Part shown: positions 45,734-58,600 of the stretch, one piece after another
Numbering within the stretch: the stretch's first letter is position 1
How the letters are laid out: each line of letters begins with the position of its first letter
Assembly (NCBI RefSeq): GCF_000224145.3
Contig: NW_004191388.1
Location: forward strand, 1-64,000
Length of the DNA: 64,000 bases
From: Ciona intestinalis
Taxonomy: Eukaryota; Chordata; Ascidiacea; Phlebobranchia; Cionidae
Direction of reading: 5' to 3'
Program-made: the position numbers and the translations under genes
The notes under the pieces: generated by a model
Told to the model about the DNA's origin: nothing
Databases searched by the model: none
What the model saw: only the letters and a program-made list of their open reading frames with translations

Positions 45734-47559
45734 TAACGATTATATTGTTGCAGAAAAGTCAGCGAATAAGCTGCCGAAGAAAAGCGCAAGGTATTGTATA
45801 ATATCATTGTTTATGATTTCGTAATAAACGATAACTTTGGAATAAATTTAAATGTGAAAAAACCTAAACGGAACTAAGTGACTTAACTATACGATAAATA
45901 TCTTACTTTTGCAGACGAAGAACAAAGACGAAGACGCCAATAAAGGATACACGGTTTGGATATGAGGTTTATACGACTGGGTCGTATGTATATCGTATAT
46001 GTTTTTGTCTGCGCTGCTGTATTCTTATTCTGCTGGACCTAATGTTGCCAGCTATTTTTAGTCAGTCACTACTATAGTGCATTTTGCATGTCTATGAAAT
46101 ATATGCAATGAAACTATGGCGAACATCTTGCTGGATCAGATTTTGTTGTTGTACACTCTATTGGGTACTTCGTCTACAAAGGTCGAATCCTTCAGCGATT
46201 CTGTATTGTCCTGATCGCTTGGTGAGAACGCTGTGTTGGTACACAACTACTCGAGTAATATTAACACGCAGTATAATATGCGCACAATTGTGACAGTAAC
46301 CTTAATGATATGTAACTTATTTAATATTTATCATAAGCTAGTATAACTTTAATTTCCCCCCATGGCTAACTTTATATTTAAACGTCATGTAGCGTGATTG
46401 GGACGATGGCCACGTCACAATTTCGCTACGACGTCGATACGGTGGGTCAGAGCATTGTCATGACCCTGCGTTCGGTGCGGTTACGCTAGTTTTGATTGAG
46501 TTACTTAACGGTCAGGTTGTTGCGTGGACGTCGCCGCCAGTGATGCTACGCTAGATATTTAGGTCACTGTCAATGCGGTTCGTAACAACCTGACGCAGTT
46601 CATAACGGTCGATGCGGTGCGTAACATCCGGACGTTATTATATTGTGTGAAGATACGACGAGAGTATCGCGGTACCAACATGGCGACTTACCTTTTGATT
46701 GGGACATGCGGAGCTGTTGTTGGCTTCGACTCCTTGGGGTCGGACATTCAATATGGTGTACGCTGCAGATGATTATCCTTCAGGATTTGAACCATATTTG
46801 TTTTGTAGATGTTTCACTGATTAGGTCCGCGTTAATTACTTTTTGACTGCGTCCCCTTTTTATATGATTGAGCTGTTGTGTTTGTTGCATGTTTGGCACA
46901 TGTATGTCGCTGCACTCGTTGTACTATTTTTGTCTTTTTGTTGGTGTGTTCCTTACTATTTTTGTCTATGAGGTTTCTTTAACCTGCGTGGACAGTAACA
47001 TCCCGCAAGGGTTTCTCACCAGAGTAGAAACCCACTACCATTGGCTGGGGGCTTGTCGTGCCGTAGTGGCTTTCCACCAACGCCAGCCACATGAACTATG
47101 AAGGTATTTTAATCCTGCTTCTATTTTTCAGAAGCTTCTTCAATAAAAGTCATCACGTTTATTTTGTTTTGCGTAACTACTTTGTACTGTTGCAAAATAA
47201 AGTATCAACACAACTTGGTTTCTGCTTCATGGATTAATTGTGTGACATCTTGCAACGTCATAAGATATACCTTAGGCCGTCATACGTCACTTTAAAAATG
47301 ACGTCATTGCGCCTTCGCATGTATCAATCGTTACAATTCAAAATAATCAAACCTGGAAACTCGATTTTGCAGCCATTATTACTATCAACCCACCGTGGAC
47401 AAGAACGCATCTGTAAAAGTTTTTGTTGCCCTTTTTGTTTAATTTTTTTTTTTAATGTAATCAAAAACTTGGCAGCGGTGGTATTTGAACCTGCGCCATC
47501 GAAATGATTTGTGTCTTGCAGCGGCTTTAAACAAATGTTTGTATTTATTGTATCCGAGA

Positions 47560-47855
47560 GTTCCAAGGCCTCCAGTACAGAGGTTATGGGTTCAAGGCTC
47601 GTCACTCCTGCTACCAGCATTGTTTGCGTATGTGTCTTTTGGAAAGTCAGTAAATTCAAGCGTCTAACCCATTAGTGACCAGTAACGGGTTCTCAAAATT
47701 ATCAGCAATAAAAATAAAAAGATATAAAAAAAACAATTACACGCGAAGTTACCTACGTGGTAACTTGTAAGCGGGCACGATGTGTATGAAACAGAACAAC
47801 CGTGGTATAAAGACTGTCGTTTTCCTGCCATGCGAGGATAAAGTAAGTTACGACA
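47560..47855 (+). mobile_element. SINE copy with one tail module
   Basis: It has the B-box-like GGGTTCAAGGCTCGTCACTC, a body with GCGTATGTGTCTTTTGGAAAG and AGTGACCAGTAACGGG. The tail ends with GTATAAAGACTGTCGTTTTCC. Confidence 0.75.
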
Positions 47856-48159
47856 AGCACCCATTCAAATAACAAAGTAAAAATATTTTTAAAAGTCAAA
47901 ACACGTTTCACGTTTGTTTTGCGGTACAGCTTATGGTTATCGAGCACAAGAGTATGGCATTTGAAGGGAAACAAACATGAATAAATGTAACTTATTTATT
48001 CTCGCATGGAGAGGCAACAACAGTCGTTATAACAATGGTGTTCTGTTCCATACACCTCGTGCCCACTTGCGAGTTACTACGTATGTATAATTTATGTAAC
48101 ATATTTATATCCGCATGGCAGGCCAACAGCAATCGTTATACCACGAAGGTAACTGCTTA

Positions 48160-48260
48160 GAAATAAAATAAAATACGCTTGGCAACACTGTTAAGAAATA
48201 AAAAAAACAACGCTTGGCAACACTGTTAAGAAATAAAAAAATGCTTGGCAACACTACCTC
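48160..48260. repeat. 37-bp tandem repeat, three copies
   Basis: Three copies of GCTTGGCAACACTGTTAAG, each followed by AAATAAAAAA-type sequence. Confidence 0.85.
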
Positions 48261-48561
48261 ACTATTCATTTCGTGCCCATATAAACAATTAAGCTTATCC
48301 CTTGGCCTATACTTACATTTGTTTGATCGTGACTCGCTTATTCGTTAAGGGTAAGAAGAATATAACTCTAAATCATTGGGAATCCTGTCAAAGTTTTTCT
48401 CAAACCGAATTATTAGAATGTTATTATTGATAAAAGCAACAAAACTCTTTTTTTTATTAATACCCTCAATTTGGGCTACACAATGTAAACGACTAAACAA
48501 ATAAAACTTTATTATTATTGATATAACACGTGTGTTTAAACATTTTAGCTATAAACATGAT

Positions 48562-48756
48562 ACAGTAGGGTGGGGGAAGATGGGACACCCTTTCTTTCTG
48601 TTTTCTCTTTCCATTTGGTAGTAAACAAAGAATATTCAATGAATTATAAAACCGCATCCTCACGACTCCCATAGACCGTTGTTAATTATTTAAAACACGA
48701 TTAGGATATTTCGATATTATTTGCTAAATGTGTCCCACTTTACCCCACCCTACTAT
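48562..48756. mobile_element. TA-target MITE, full-length copy
   Basis: The left end is CAGTAGGGTGGGGGAAGATGG and the right end CCCACTTTACCCCACCCTACTA. It is one of the best-preserved members in the window. Confidence 0.88.
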
Positions 48757-49221
48757 ATATAACATGAATTTCTATCCATATACAGTAGCGAACATTGAAC
48801 TAATTGGAAGAGAAAGAAATTAGCAGCAAAACGATATTAAAATAATTAATACAACGCTTTGCCCCAAGTCTTGTAGTTTGACAATGTTTCTCCTATAAAA
48901 CCGGCGTTACATCATATTTTTAACTTCAGCGTGATTGGCCAATGTTATGTTGTGTACATATTATGCCCCAGCTTTTGACCTAAAGAGTGTAAGGTTCCAT
49001 ATACGGATTCGAGTTCGCTGGTTAAAAATTAATTGAGGCAACCGCTGATGTTGCAATATTTGTTCACGTAACACGTCACCGTGGTAGAGGCGCATATAAG
49101 CTGAGGTCGGAGTCGTCGAGGGTTTAGTGTATTTGAGACGTTGTAGCGAACAGATATAGAAAGGACAAATAGGCAGAAGTTTTTTAGTGATAACTTTTTA
49201 GTGGGCACGTTTTTTTCCACG

Positions 49222-49295
49222 AGTTTTTAGTTAGTGATTTATTTCGGCCAGGTTTTAGTTAGTGATTTATTTCGGCCAGGGTTTAGTTAGTGACT
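49222..49295. repeat. 29-bp tandem repeat upstream of ABCB
   Basis: Two full copies and one partial copy of TTTTAGTTAGTGATTTATTT followed by CGGCCAGG. Confidence 0.85.
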
Positions 49296-49344
49296 TTTTT
49301 ACAGCAGCACTTGTGTGTTTACTTTAGGTTAGCATTGTTGAAGT

Positions 49345-49522
49345 CGGCGCCGTGGCAGAGTAGTTAGCGCGCTTCCAACCTGGAGGGTACAGGTTCGAAG
49401 CTCGACGTCGCTACCATTGTGGACGTATATGTCCTTGTGCAAGACACTCGCCGGCAATTGCTATAACCCAGTAGTCACTAATGCGTGACTAATTTGTCAG
49501 CCGTAGTGTACAATAAAAAATC
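49345..49522 (+). mobile_element. tRNA-derived SINE, head and body, no tail module
   Basis: This is the best-preserved head in the window: GGCGCCGTGGCAGAGTAGTT (A box) and GGTTCGAAGCT (B box at 49392-49402), as in RNA polymerase III promoters of tRNA-derived SINEs. The shared body then has CTACCATTGTGGACGTATATG and CCAGTAGTCACTAATG. It ends in an A-rich run without the 97-bp tail module. Confidence 0.85.
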
Positions 49523-49611
49523 AAGGTGTAAGCCATCGTGTCAAATATTCAATCTGGTTTATTATACGCACAGCCACAGTCTAGATAGGGAGTCGAACCT
49601 GATATAGAAAC

Positions 49612-52600
49612 ATGAATGGGAAGAGTAACGTCGTTGGGACACGATTTGGTCCAGTTGGCGACGAAACCGATTCAGTAAAAGTAGAAATCGTTTCTAACGG
49701 AAAGTAAGTTAAACTTGGTTCATTTTGAACTTAAGTCAAAGCAAGTCATATAGTAGGGTGGGGAAAGACGGGAAACCTTTAGAGCATAATATTTAAAGAT
49801 CCTGACAGTATTTAAAATAATTAACAACGGTCTATGGGAGTCGGGGGGTACGGTTTTATATTTCTGTAAATATATCCCATCCTACTTTACCTTGCTGTTG
49901 GTTTAGTGGTTTCGGGAACTTTCCCTGTTGGTACTTTCCCTTTTTCCCTGAAGTTTACAAATGAATGTAACGTCTTTATTCCAAAGTAAATACTATTTAT
50001 ACAGATATCTATGTGCTTTGGATTATTCCAAAGTTAGTATAGTCTATACTAACTTTGGTTTATTCTAGTGAAAGAAAGACGTTATAACATGTGTATTCTG
50101 TTTTATACTTTTCATGCTTCCTTACGAGTTACCACGTATGTAACTTTGTGGGTAATTTTTTTCATTTTTGTTTTCACAGTAGCCATAAAGAAGACGATAA
50201 AGCAAAAGTCAAAGAAAAAGAAGACGAAAAAAAAGAGCCGGACCCATCAATTAATTATTATAAGATCGTAAGTTGACATTTAGCTGCGCCTAAGTTAACC
50301 TACAGTAATGCAAACTTTGGCACCAGGTCAGGGGCAGACACCAATGTTTATGATAACAGCATCTTGCTGCCAATCCACATGTTCCCTTTCTCTGCTGTAA
50401 AAAATGTTTTATTGTAAGCGTGTTTTAACGACTGACGTTTTGTCGCTATATCCTGTATTCTCGTTTAAATTATCTTTGTAATTTAATCAAATTTTAAAAA
50501 AAATTCATTATTCTTATTAAAAAAACATTTTTTTTATTATTGAATTAGAAACGAACCAGACAAAATTTTAACGGCTGTCATTTTGTCGCTATATCCTGTA
50601 TTTTAGTTTAAAATATCGCGTAATTAAAAAAATCATTATTCTTATTAATAACTTAGCAACAAACTAAACAAAATTAATTCATTCCACCAATCTTTCCATT
50701 CCAGTTCCGATATGCTGACAATCTCGATTACCTTCTCATATTTATCGGCACAATATCTGCAGCTGTACATGGAGCGTCCCTGCCCGTCATGTTCATCTTT
50801 TTTGGTGACATGACGAACACATTTGTTGATTTTGGTTCGTTCCAAGCATGTAACTTCACACTTGATTTATGCAAAGAACTTGGGGTTGTTCCTAATAATA
50901 CTAATCAAAGGTAAGTAGTGATGTTATATTACATTATGCCTGGTAGTAACATTAACAGATATTCTTTTTAAATATACTTGGGCAAGACACTCAAGTATAT
51001 TTGCTCCGATCCAGTGGTCACTAATGGGTTATCTACAGTTACACGAAGATCACATAGGTCTCATCTTAATCACCCCTTTACAGTGACATAGCCTTATTTT
51101 CTTCCAATAAATGTTGTAGTGAGTCTCTATAGGAGTCGATTAGTGTTAGCTTGCATTGTATTGCGTAGCACGTCTAGTGAGAAAGGAAGAGGGCGATCAA
51201 GGTCGACAGGCGTATTTATATGCACGTGTTACATAGAGATCACATATCACTACAAATGTAAATATGTTTTTAACTCTGGTGTTAAGCGTGGTTCGTGGGT
51301 ATATCTTGTCTTTTTATTTAAAATATTTTTAAATCTTTGCTACCAGAGTCAAAGAGACGAATAAAGTTTTTATTAATAATTATATTTTATTTCAATCATA
51401 GTAATGATTAATGGAAACACTAACTCTTTAGCAGACAAAACCCACAAAGTTGCATACGTGGTAACTTGTAAGTGGACACGCCGTGTATAAAACAGAACAC
51501 CAGTGTTATAACGACTGTCGTTTCCCTAAAATATTAAATTAATTGAATAAAATACAAAATGTTCAAGACGAATTGTTTTAGTTTAAACTGTTTGAACATA
51601 TTTATCTTTACATTTCAGCGATTTTGTGCAAATTCTAGCGGACGCACAAGACATTCAAGGCCAAATGGCTCAGTTCTCGCTCTACTACACGTACCTGGCT
51701 ATTGGGATCATTGTGTTTGCCAGCTTACAGGTTTGTATCATACAGTACAACATTATATTCACCCCACAAAGTTACATACGTGGTAACTCATAAGCAGACA
51801 CGAGGTGTATGAAACAGAACACCCGTGTTATAACGACTGTCGTTGCCCAGCCATGCGAGAATAAATAAGTTACATACGTGGTAACTTGTAAGTGGGCACG
51901 AGGTGTATGAAACAGAACATCTGTGTTATACAGATTGTCGTTGCCCCGCCATGCGAGGATAAATAAGTTACATACGTGGTAACTTGTAAGTGGGCACGAG
52001 GTGTATGAAACAGAACATCTGTGTTATACAGATTGTCGTTGCCCCGCCATGCGAGGATAAATAAGTTACATACGTGGTAACTCATAAGCAGGCACGAGGT
52101 GTATGAAACAGAACACCCGTGTTATAACGATTGTCATTGCCCCGCCATGCGAGGATGAACGAAGTTACATAAGCACATACATTATAAATTCTTTATAGAA
52201 CCACTAGTAAACAGTAGCACATAATTTTATGGTAGCACATAGGTAAAAATCAACAACATTGTTAAAACCAATATAGCAGCATAAAAGTATGGTATTGTTT
52301 ATATTATTTATAGATTACTGTAATTTGTCAAAACTAAGTAAAAAAGTTTCAAATAATGTTACGCAAACAGACAACTTTAAAAGAGTAATATAATAAATGA
52401 ACTTATTTATCCTCGCGTGGCAGGGTAATGACAGTCATTATAACATAGGTGTTCTGTTTCATACACCTCGTGCTTGCTTACAAGTTACCAACTTTGTAAC
52501 TTTGTGGGTGATTATTTTTTGTAGATTTTTTAATTTTTTTATGTATGGCTGATAATTTGGACAACCAATTAGTGACCACTGGGTTGGAGCAATTGCTATT

Positions 52601-55600
52601 AACCAGTGTACCGCAGTGACAGATAAGTACAAAATCCATTATATAAATATATTACTATTACATTAGACACTTCTTCTGGTTACAGGTTGCATGCTGGATG
52701 ATGCAAGCAGTTAGACAAGTCAGGAAGATCAGGATTCTCTTCTTTAAAAGCATCCTACGACAAGATATCTCGTTTTTCGATCTCAATTCTGCTGGGGAAT
52801 TAAACACAAGATTGGCAGAGTAAGTTTGGAAGTAAAAAAACCATTACCCGCAAATTTAAATACGTAGTAACTCGAAGTGGGCACGAGGTGTATGAAACAG
52901 AACACCTGTGTTATAACAACTGTTGTTGCCCCGCCATGAGGGATAAAAAAATAATATACATTTTTTTTATTTTTTTTGTGGACTTAAGTTACATTTATGT
53001 TGATAGCCTTTTATTCCTAGTCTGAATGTTCCATTTACTTATGTTTGGTTTTGCACAAATTAGTTTAAAAGTTTCTTTATTTTTAAGTGAACCGTTTATA
53101 ATAATTGTATAATTTTCATATTAAATGTAAACAACATTAATATGTGTGTTTGCAATGAATATTTGTAGTTAATGATAACACGCCGTATGGCAGACGAAAC
53201 AATCGGTATTATAGAATTTATTTAACCCAATGGTTATTAAGCTATATATTCCAATAAACCTTGTAGCAACGACAACATTCTTTTTAAATGTTTGTAATAC
53301 CCAATAATAGTCAACTTATGCACTGCCTCCATTTTACATTTTTTCCTATATATATATATATTTAAATTTAATCGGTGCATTAAGTTTATCAATTACAAAG
53401 GTGTCTCGATTTTATTAAAAGAAAACGAAATTAGTTGCATTGAAAGCATATATTGTAGTAAAGGATCACAGAGTACAATAGTTTTACTTTTTTGTGGGTT
53501 CTGTATTTCGTAGATCTTGATTCTGACTATTATTTCGTTACGAGAATCGTCCAACTTCATGAACACATTAGTGCCAGATTTACGGAATTCATTAGAGTTA
53601 AGTTAAGATAACATATTGTTTAATTTTAATCATCCTTTACAGTGATATATCTAAGATCCAAGACGGGATAAGCGACAAGGTGTCAATCTCGATACAGATG
53701 TTGTGTCGTGCCATAGCTGGCTTGATCATTGGGTTTGTTTACGGTTGGAAACTTGCGCTCGTTATACTGGCTGTCAGTCCTCTGCTTATCATGTCTGCTG
53801 GTGTTATGTTCAGGGTATGTAGGTGTTTGGTGTCTTTTTGTCGGGTGGGGAAAGATGGGACACGTTTAACACGTAATATCCAAATACTGTGACCGTGTTT
53901 TAAACAATTAACAACTGTCTATGGAAGTCGTGGCGATACAGTTTATTATTCTTTGATAGTTCTTGTTTACTACCAAATGGGTTGAAAAAATACAATAAAA
54001 AAGATCCTTTTTTCCCCTCCTACTCTATATGCCTGACAGCAACAGTATAGGATTTATACTCTACACAAATATCTATACTATAGCTATTTGTTATTGTTGT
54101 TGGAATTAAATCTGTTTTCTTGATACTAATAGCGAAAGAAATTAAGTAAAAGTATGAAATCACAAAAAAATTAAATGTGAAAAAGTAAAACAGAACACCT
54201 GCGTTGTAACAACTGTTGTTGCCCTCTTGACTATAAATAAGTGACATCTATTTATTTATTTAATCATAAGAAAACAAACAATGAGCAAACATTCCATTTT
54301 TTGTTTAAAAAGAATCCTAACTTTATATTTTGTTATTTTGTTGAACTTTTCATTTTTTGTTTTTATGTTTAATTGTTTTATTTTCATTTTATGTTCAATT
54401 TTGTATTTTTTAAATAGATTGCTACAGCATTCACAAAGAAAGAGTTGGACGCTTATGCTAAAGCTGGGGCAGTGGCGGAGGAAGTCTTATCTTCAATTAG
54501 AACTGTTGTTGCGTTTGATGGACAAGATAAAGAATGTAAAAGGTAGAGTTTTCTGTCAATTCGTTGGTATTTTATAACAAAAATTGTTTATTAAATGGTT
54601 TTTGCTTTATGTGCTTTTTTCTTATCCTTTTTACATAAAAATCTGTTTTAATTGAATGAGCATAGATTGTAATTAACCTTCTATGATGGGCAACGACAGT
54701 TGTTATAACACAGGTGTTTTGTTTCATACACTTCGTAATCTCCTATGAGTTAACACATGGTTGACCACTAAATTGGAGCAATCGCCAATAAGTGTTTTGC
54801 CCAAAGACACATGTACCCACAATGGTAGTCATTGCTCTGTTTCTTACACCTGATGCTCACTTACAAGTTACCACGTATGTTACTTTGTTTCACCCAACAT
54901 AGATATGAAGAGAATCTAGTCCACGCAAGAAAGGTTGGGATACAGAAAGGTATAACTTCGGGTGCCGGGCTCGGAACTGTGTTCTTCATCATGTTTTCCA
55001 CGTACGGACTTGCATTCTGGTATGGTAGTAGTCTTGTGTTTGCGGGGGAACCGGGGTTTGATGTCGGTACCATGCTAACAACCTTCTTTGGCGTGCTTAT
55101 CGGGGCATTTTCACTTGGAGGGGTAAGTCGGCTAAAAAAATTTTTTTTTTGTCTAGTTCTTTAAATGTGTGTGTATTTAGGATCAAGTTAAATTCTGTTT
55201 CAGTAATAAAGGACGGATGATGCCATTTTATTCAAAACTTTTGTTTGTTTGAGACTGACGATGCCATTTAGGCGAAATATATTTCTCTATTAATTACTAG
55301 TGGTTGTGCTTGATTCTTGTTGATTACATTTTCGTAGCACCAGATCCTGAAACTATTTCTTTACAAAAGAATGTCCTACTATATAAGCATTAGATCAGGG
55401 TTAGATTCATGGAATTTGTTGCGAAATCTTAGTATTAACCAGTCTTTCCAACACATTAGCATTGCGGTTAAGGCTCTGGGACCAGATAAACCATGGGTTT
55501 TGATTTTGTCTGTTAGGTTTTTCGTAGCACCAGTCACAATCATTCATTGTTTATGAATTTTGTTTTTTTCTTAGGCTGGGAGCAACATGGAGTATTTTGC

Positions 55601-58600
55601 TGCTGCGAAGGCCGCAGCTTACAAAGTATTTGAGATAATCGACCGCGTCCCTTTGATTGACAGCATGTCAGACGAAGGTCATAAACCCGACCGGGTCAAA
55701 GGTCAAATAGAGTTCAAGAATGTTGACTTCACCTACCCTTCCCGTACAGATGTGCAGGTGCGGCAAAAATACGACGCAAAAAATAGCCTGTAAATTTATG
55801 AGCATATTTTTCTAAGTTTTTATTTAAACTTTAATGTTAATAATTCACAACTGTAAGTTTGTTGCTAATCCCATCTTTACAGTGGTGTACTACTTCAAAA
55901 ATCGGCCAAATCTGGTTTAAATTCAAGGACCAATAGTGTACCACGCTGCAGAACCTCACCCACATAAATACAGTATATTAAACGATAAAATAAAGTTCAA
56001 ATTTTTGTTTTTGTTCCTTCAGATTCTCCACGGTGTTTCATTTGTTGCTGAGAGTGGAAAGTCGGTGGCTCTTTGTGGCCAAAGTGGGTGTGGTAAGAGC
56101 ACGTGTGTTCAACTTATTCAACGATTCTATGATCCGCAGGTAAACTATATAGTGTGTATAGTATTATTCTAAAACGTAGTTTAAATCCATAAAAATTAAA
56201 TGAATAATTGTAAATTATTTATACCTTATTAGAGTGTTGTCTCATTTCTTACACTACCTGACTACTTACAAGTTACCACTTATATATCTTTGTGGGTGAT
56301 TGGTTTAAAGTATAGCTGTTTGGAAAACTCATTAAGTGACCACTGGGTTGAAGCAGTTGCCGTTAACTGTCTTGACACATACCACAATGGTAGCAGCGTC
56401 GAGCCTTGAACCTCTATTCTTCGGGCTTAAGGCAGGCATATACTAACCACTATGCTAGGCTGTAACTTGGTAACCTACTGTCTTAAAGTATGGTCAATTT
56501 AAAAACCCATTAGTGACAACTGCATTAAAGCAATTGCAGTTAAGTGTCTTGCCCAAAGACACATACCACAGTAGAAGTAGCGTCATGCCTCGAACCTGTG
56601 TTCTTCGGTAGTGGCCAGCCCTAACCACTGTAACCTGGTTTCTTTTGGTTTGTAACAAACGTTGCAACTCCTATGTCACAATGATGGCTTAATATTCTTC
56701 ACAATATTTGATTTGTTGAACTTTATCATAAAGATTTTCATAGCTTTATTACAGCCTAAACTGTCATCCTGTTGCTATGTTTGTATAACTTGTTTGAGAA
56801 GTCGTTGTCCTTATAACTTCACTGCAAACATTGAGTTATTTTTCACTGTGGTTGGCAATGTTTAACTAGCACTGTTGGTGGACTGTGGTAGTGTTCCATA
56901 TATAATATGTATAGCTCAAAATATGGAATGCATAATATTAACACATAGATACATTGTATGCCCATATTTAATATATAGGTTATACATAATATATAATACG
57001 CACATACAACATATAGTATATAACGCATATTATACAACACATGTATAACAATGGAACTTCTGCCTATATAACCCAATCATAAGTTAGTGTAGCAATGTTT
57101 CATAGGGTTTAGGGTATATTTTATAGTTTTTTTACCTAAAGCAAAAAAAAGGGTTTTTAAACCGAAAAATTAGGAATTGGGATATTTGTATCATATATAT
57201 ATATATGAGCTGTTATGTTTGTAGTGAAAGTGGAAAAAAATGGCACATTAAAAGATTGTTTTAAAATAGTTTTAAATATTCTTTAAGTGGTGTCATTGGA
57301 TCAATAATTATTGTTTGTTGAATTATAGCAGGGCGACGTTCGTTTATTACATTTAGTATCAAATTGTGTAAATATGCTTGGATGACGCTGCGTTTGCTAA
57401 ATTAAACACCAGGCATTAGGCTTTAGCTTTACCTTTATTTAGGCATGTATGTGTGTCTTTGTGCACACATTTACGAATCCACTGTGAAAGTTTAATAGCC
57501 AAGCTCTTTTATTTCTTGTATTCTTAACATTGGCCCTAGTGAGGCATGCCATGGGACCTGGGGTTTAGGCCAGAGTTGACCCATTACCCCAACATTGTAT
57601 ATGCACATTCTATTCCATATGGGTGAGGTCCTACAGTGACACACCATCGGTCTTGAGATTTAGGGCATAGTTGCCCCATTACCCCAAAGTATTCTCGAAT
57701 ATTGTTTTTAATCGTGCCATTATTTCCACAGAACGGGATAATCGAGTTGGACGGCGTTGACATCCGAACATTAAACGTACGTTGGTTGCGCGAACACATC
57801 GGCGTCGTGTCACAAGAACCCATATTATTCGACACAACAATCGCGGAAAATATTCGCTACGGACGCGATGATGTCACTGATGATGAAATAAAGGAAGCTA
57901 CGAAACAATCCAACGCTTATGACTTCATCATGAAAATGCCATATGTAAATATTTGCTTCCATAATTAATACTAGCTGGGTGTGTTGGTACTGATATGTCA
58001 ATTTGTTTTTATAAGTAGATTATGAATGGATGGATGTAACTTGTTGATTCTAATGTGGTGGGGCAGTGACAGTCGTTATAACACGGGTGTTCTTCATGTT
58101 TCAGCTTATGAATTACCACGTATGTAACTGTTTGTCCTTGCATGGTGGGGCAGTGGCAGTCGTTATAACACGGGTGTTCTGTTTCATGCATCTCGTGCCA
58201 GCTTATGAATTACCACGTATGTAACTGTTTGTCCTTGCATGGTGGGGCAGTGGCAGTCGTTATAACACGGGTGTTCTGTTTCATGCATCTCGTGCCAGCT
58301 TATGAATTACCACGTATGTAACTGTTTGTCCTTGCATGGTGGGGCAGTGGCAGTCGTTATAACACGGGTGTTCTGTTTCATGCATCTCGTGCCAGCTTAT
58401 GAATTACCACGTATGTAACTGTTTGTCCTTGCATGGTGGGGCAGTGGCAGTCGTTATAACACGGGTGTTCTGTTTCATGCACTTCGTGCCAGCTTATGAA
58501 TTACCACGTATGTAACTGTTTGTCCTTGCATGGTGGGGCAACGACAGTCGTTATAACACGGGTGTTCTGTTTCATGCATCTCGTGCCAGCTTATGAATTA

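Larger units (their letters stand above)
44611..47294 (+). repeat. Duplicated 2.6-kb promoter-to-poly(A) unit, copy B
   Basis: This is the partner of 8821-11464 in the same orientation. It has the promoter-like block at 44627-44701. Exon-like segments with good splice signals are 45336-45392 (containing ATG 45340), 45452-45509, 45754-45790 and one starting at 45915. If these are joined from ATG 45340 they encode only about 58 residues, rich in arginine (start MDGVTSRSGDDATEEPAS). That makes translation possible but unproven. AATAAA occurs at 47142-47147 and 47196-47201, near the end of homology. The 3' block at 46960-47105 is almost identical to copy A. The copy carries its own MITE at 45543-45733, absent from A. 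It may be a non-coding RNA gene pair, a decayed small-protein gene or an unknown element. Confidence 0.75.
47295..49611. other. Spacer upstream of the ABCB gene
   Basis: This holds a SINE at 47560-47855, an opposite-strand tail module at 47975-48150, a 37-bp tandem repeat at 48160-48260, a MITE at 48562-48756, a 29-bp tandem repeat at about 49222-49295 and a full SINE at 49345-49522. The ABCB promoter should lie near its right side, but no TATA box was seen. No further exon was recognised. Confidence 0.5.

Noticed and set aside
49345-49420. Possible functional tRNA gene (A and B box present)
   Set aside because: The sequence does not close into a full cloverleaf and continues into the SINE body; it is a tRNA-derived SINE head.
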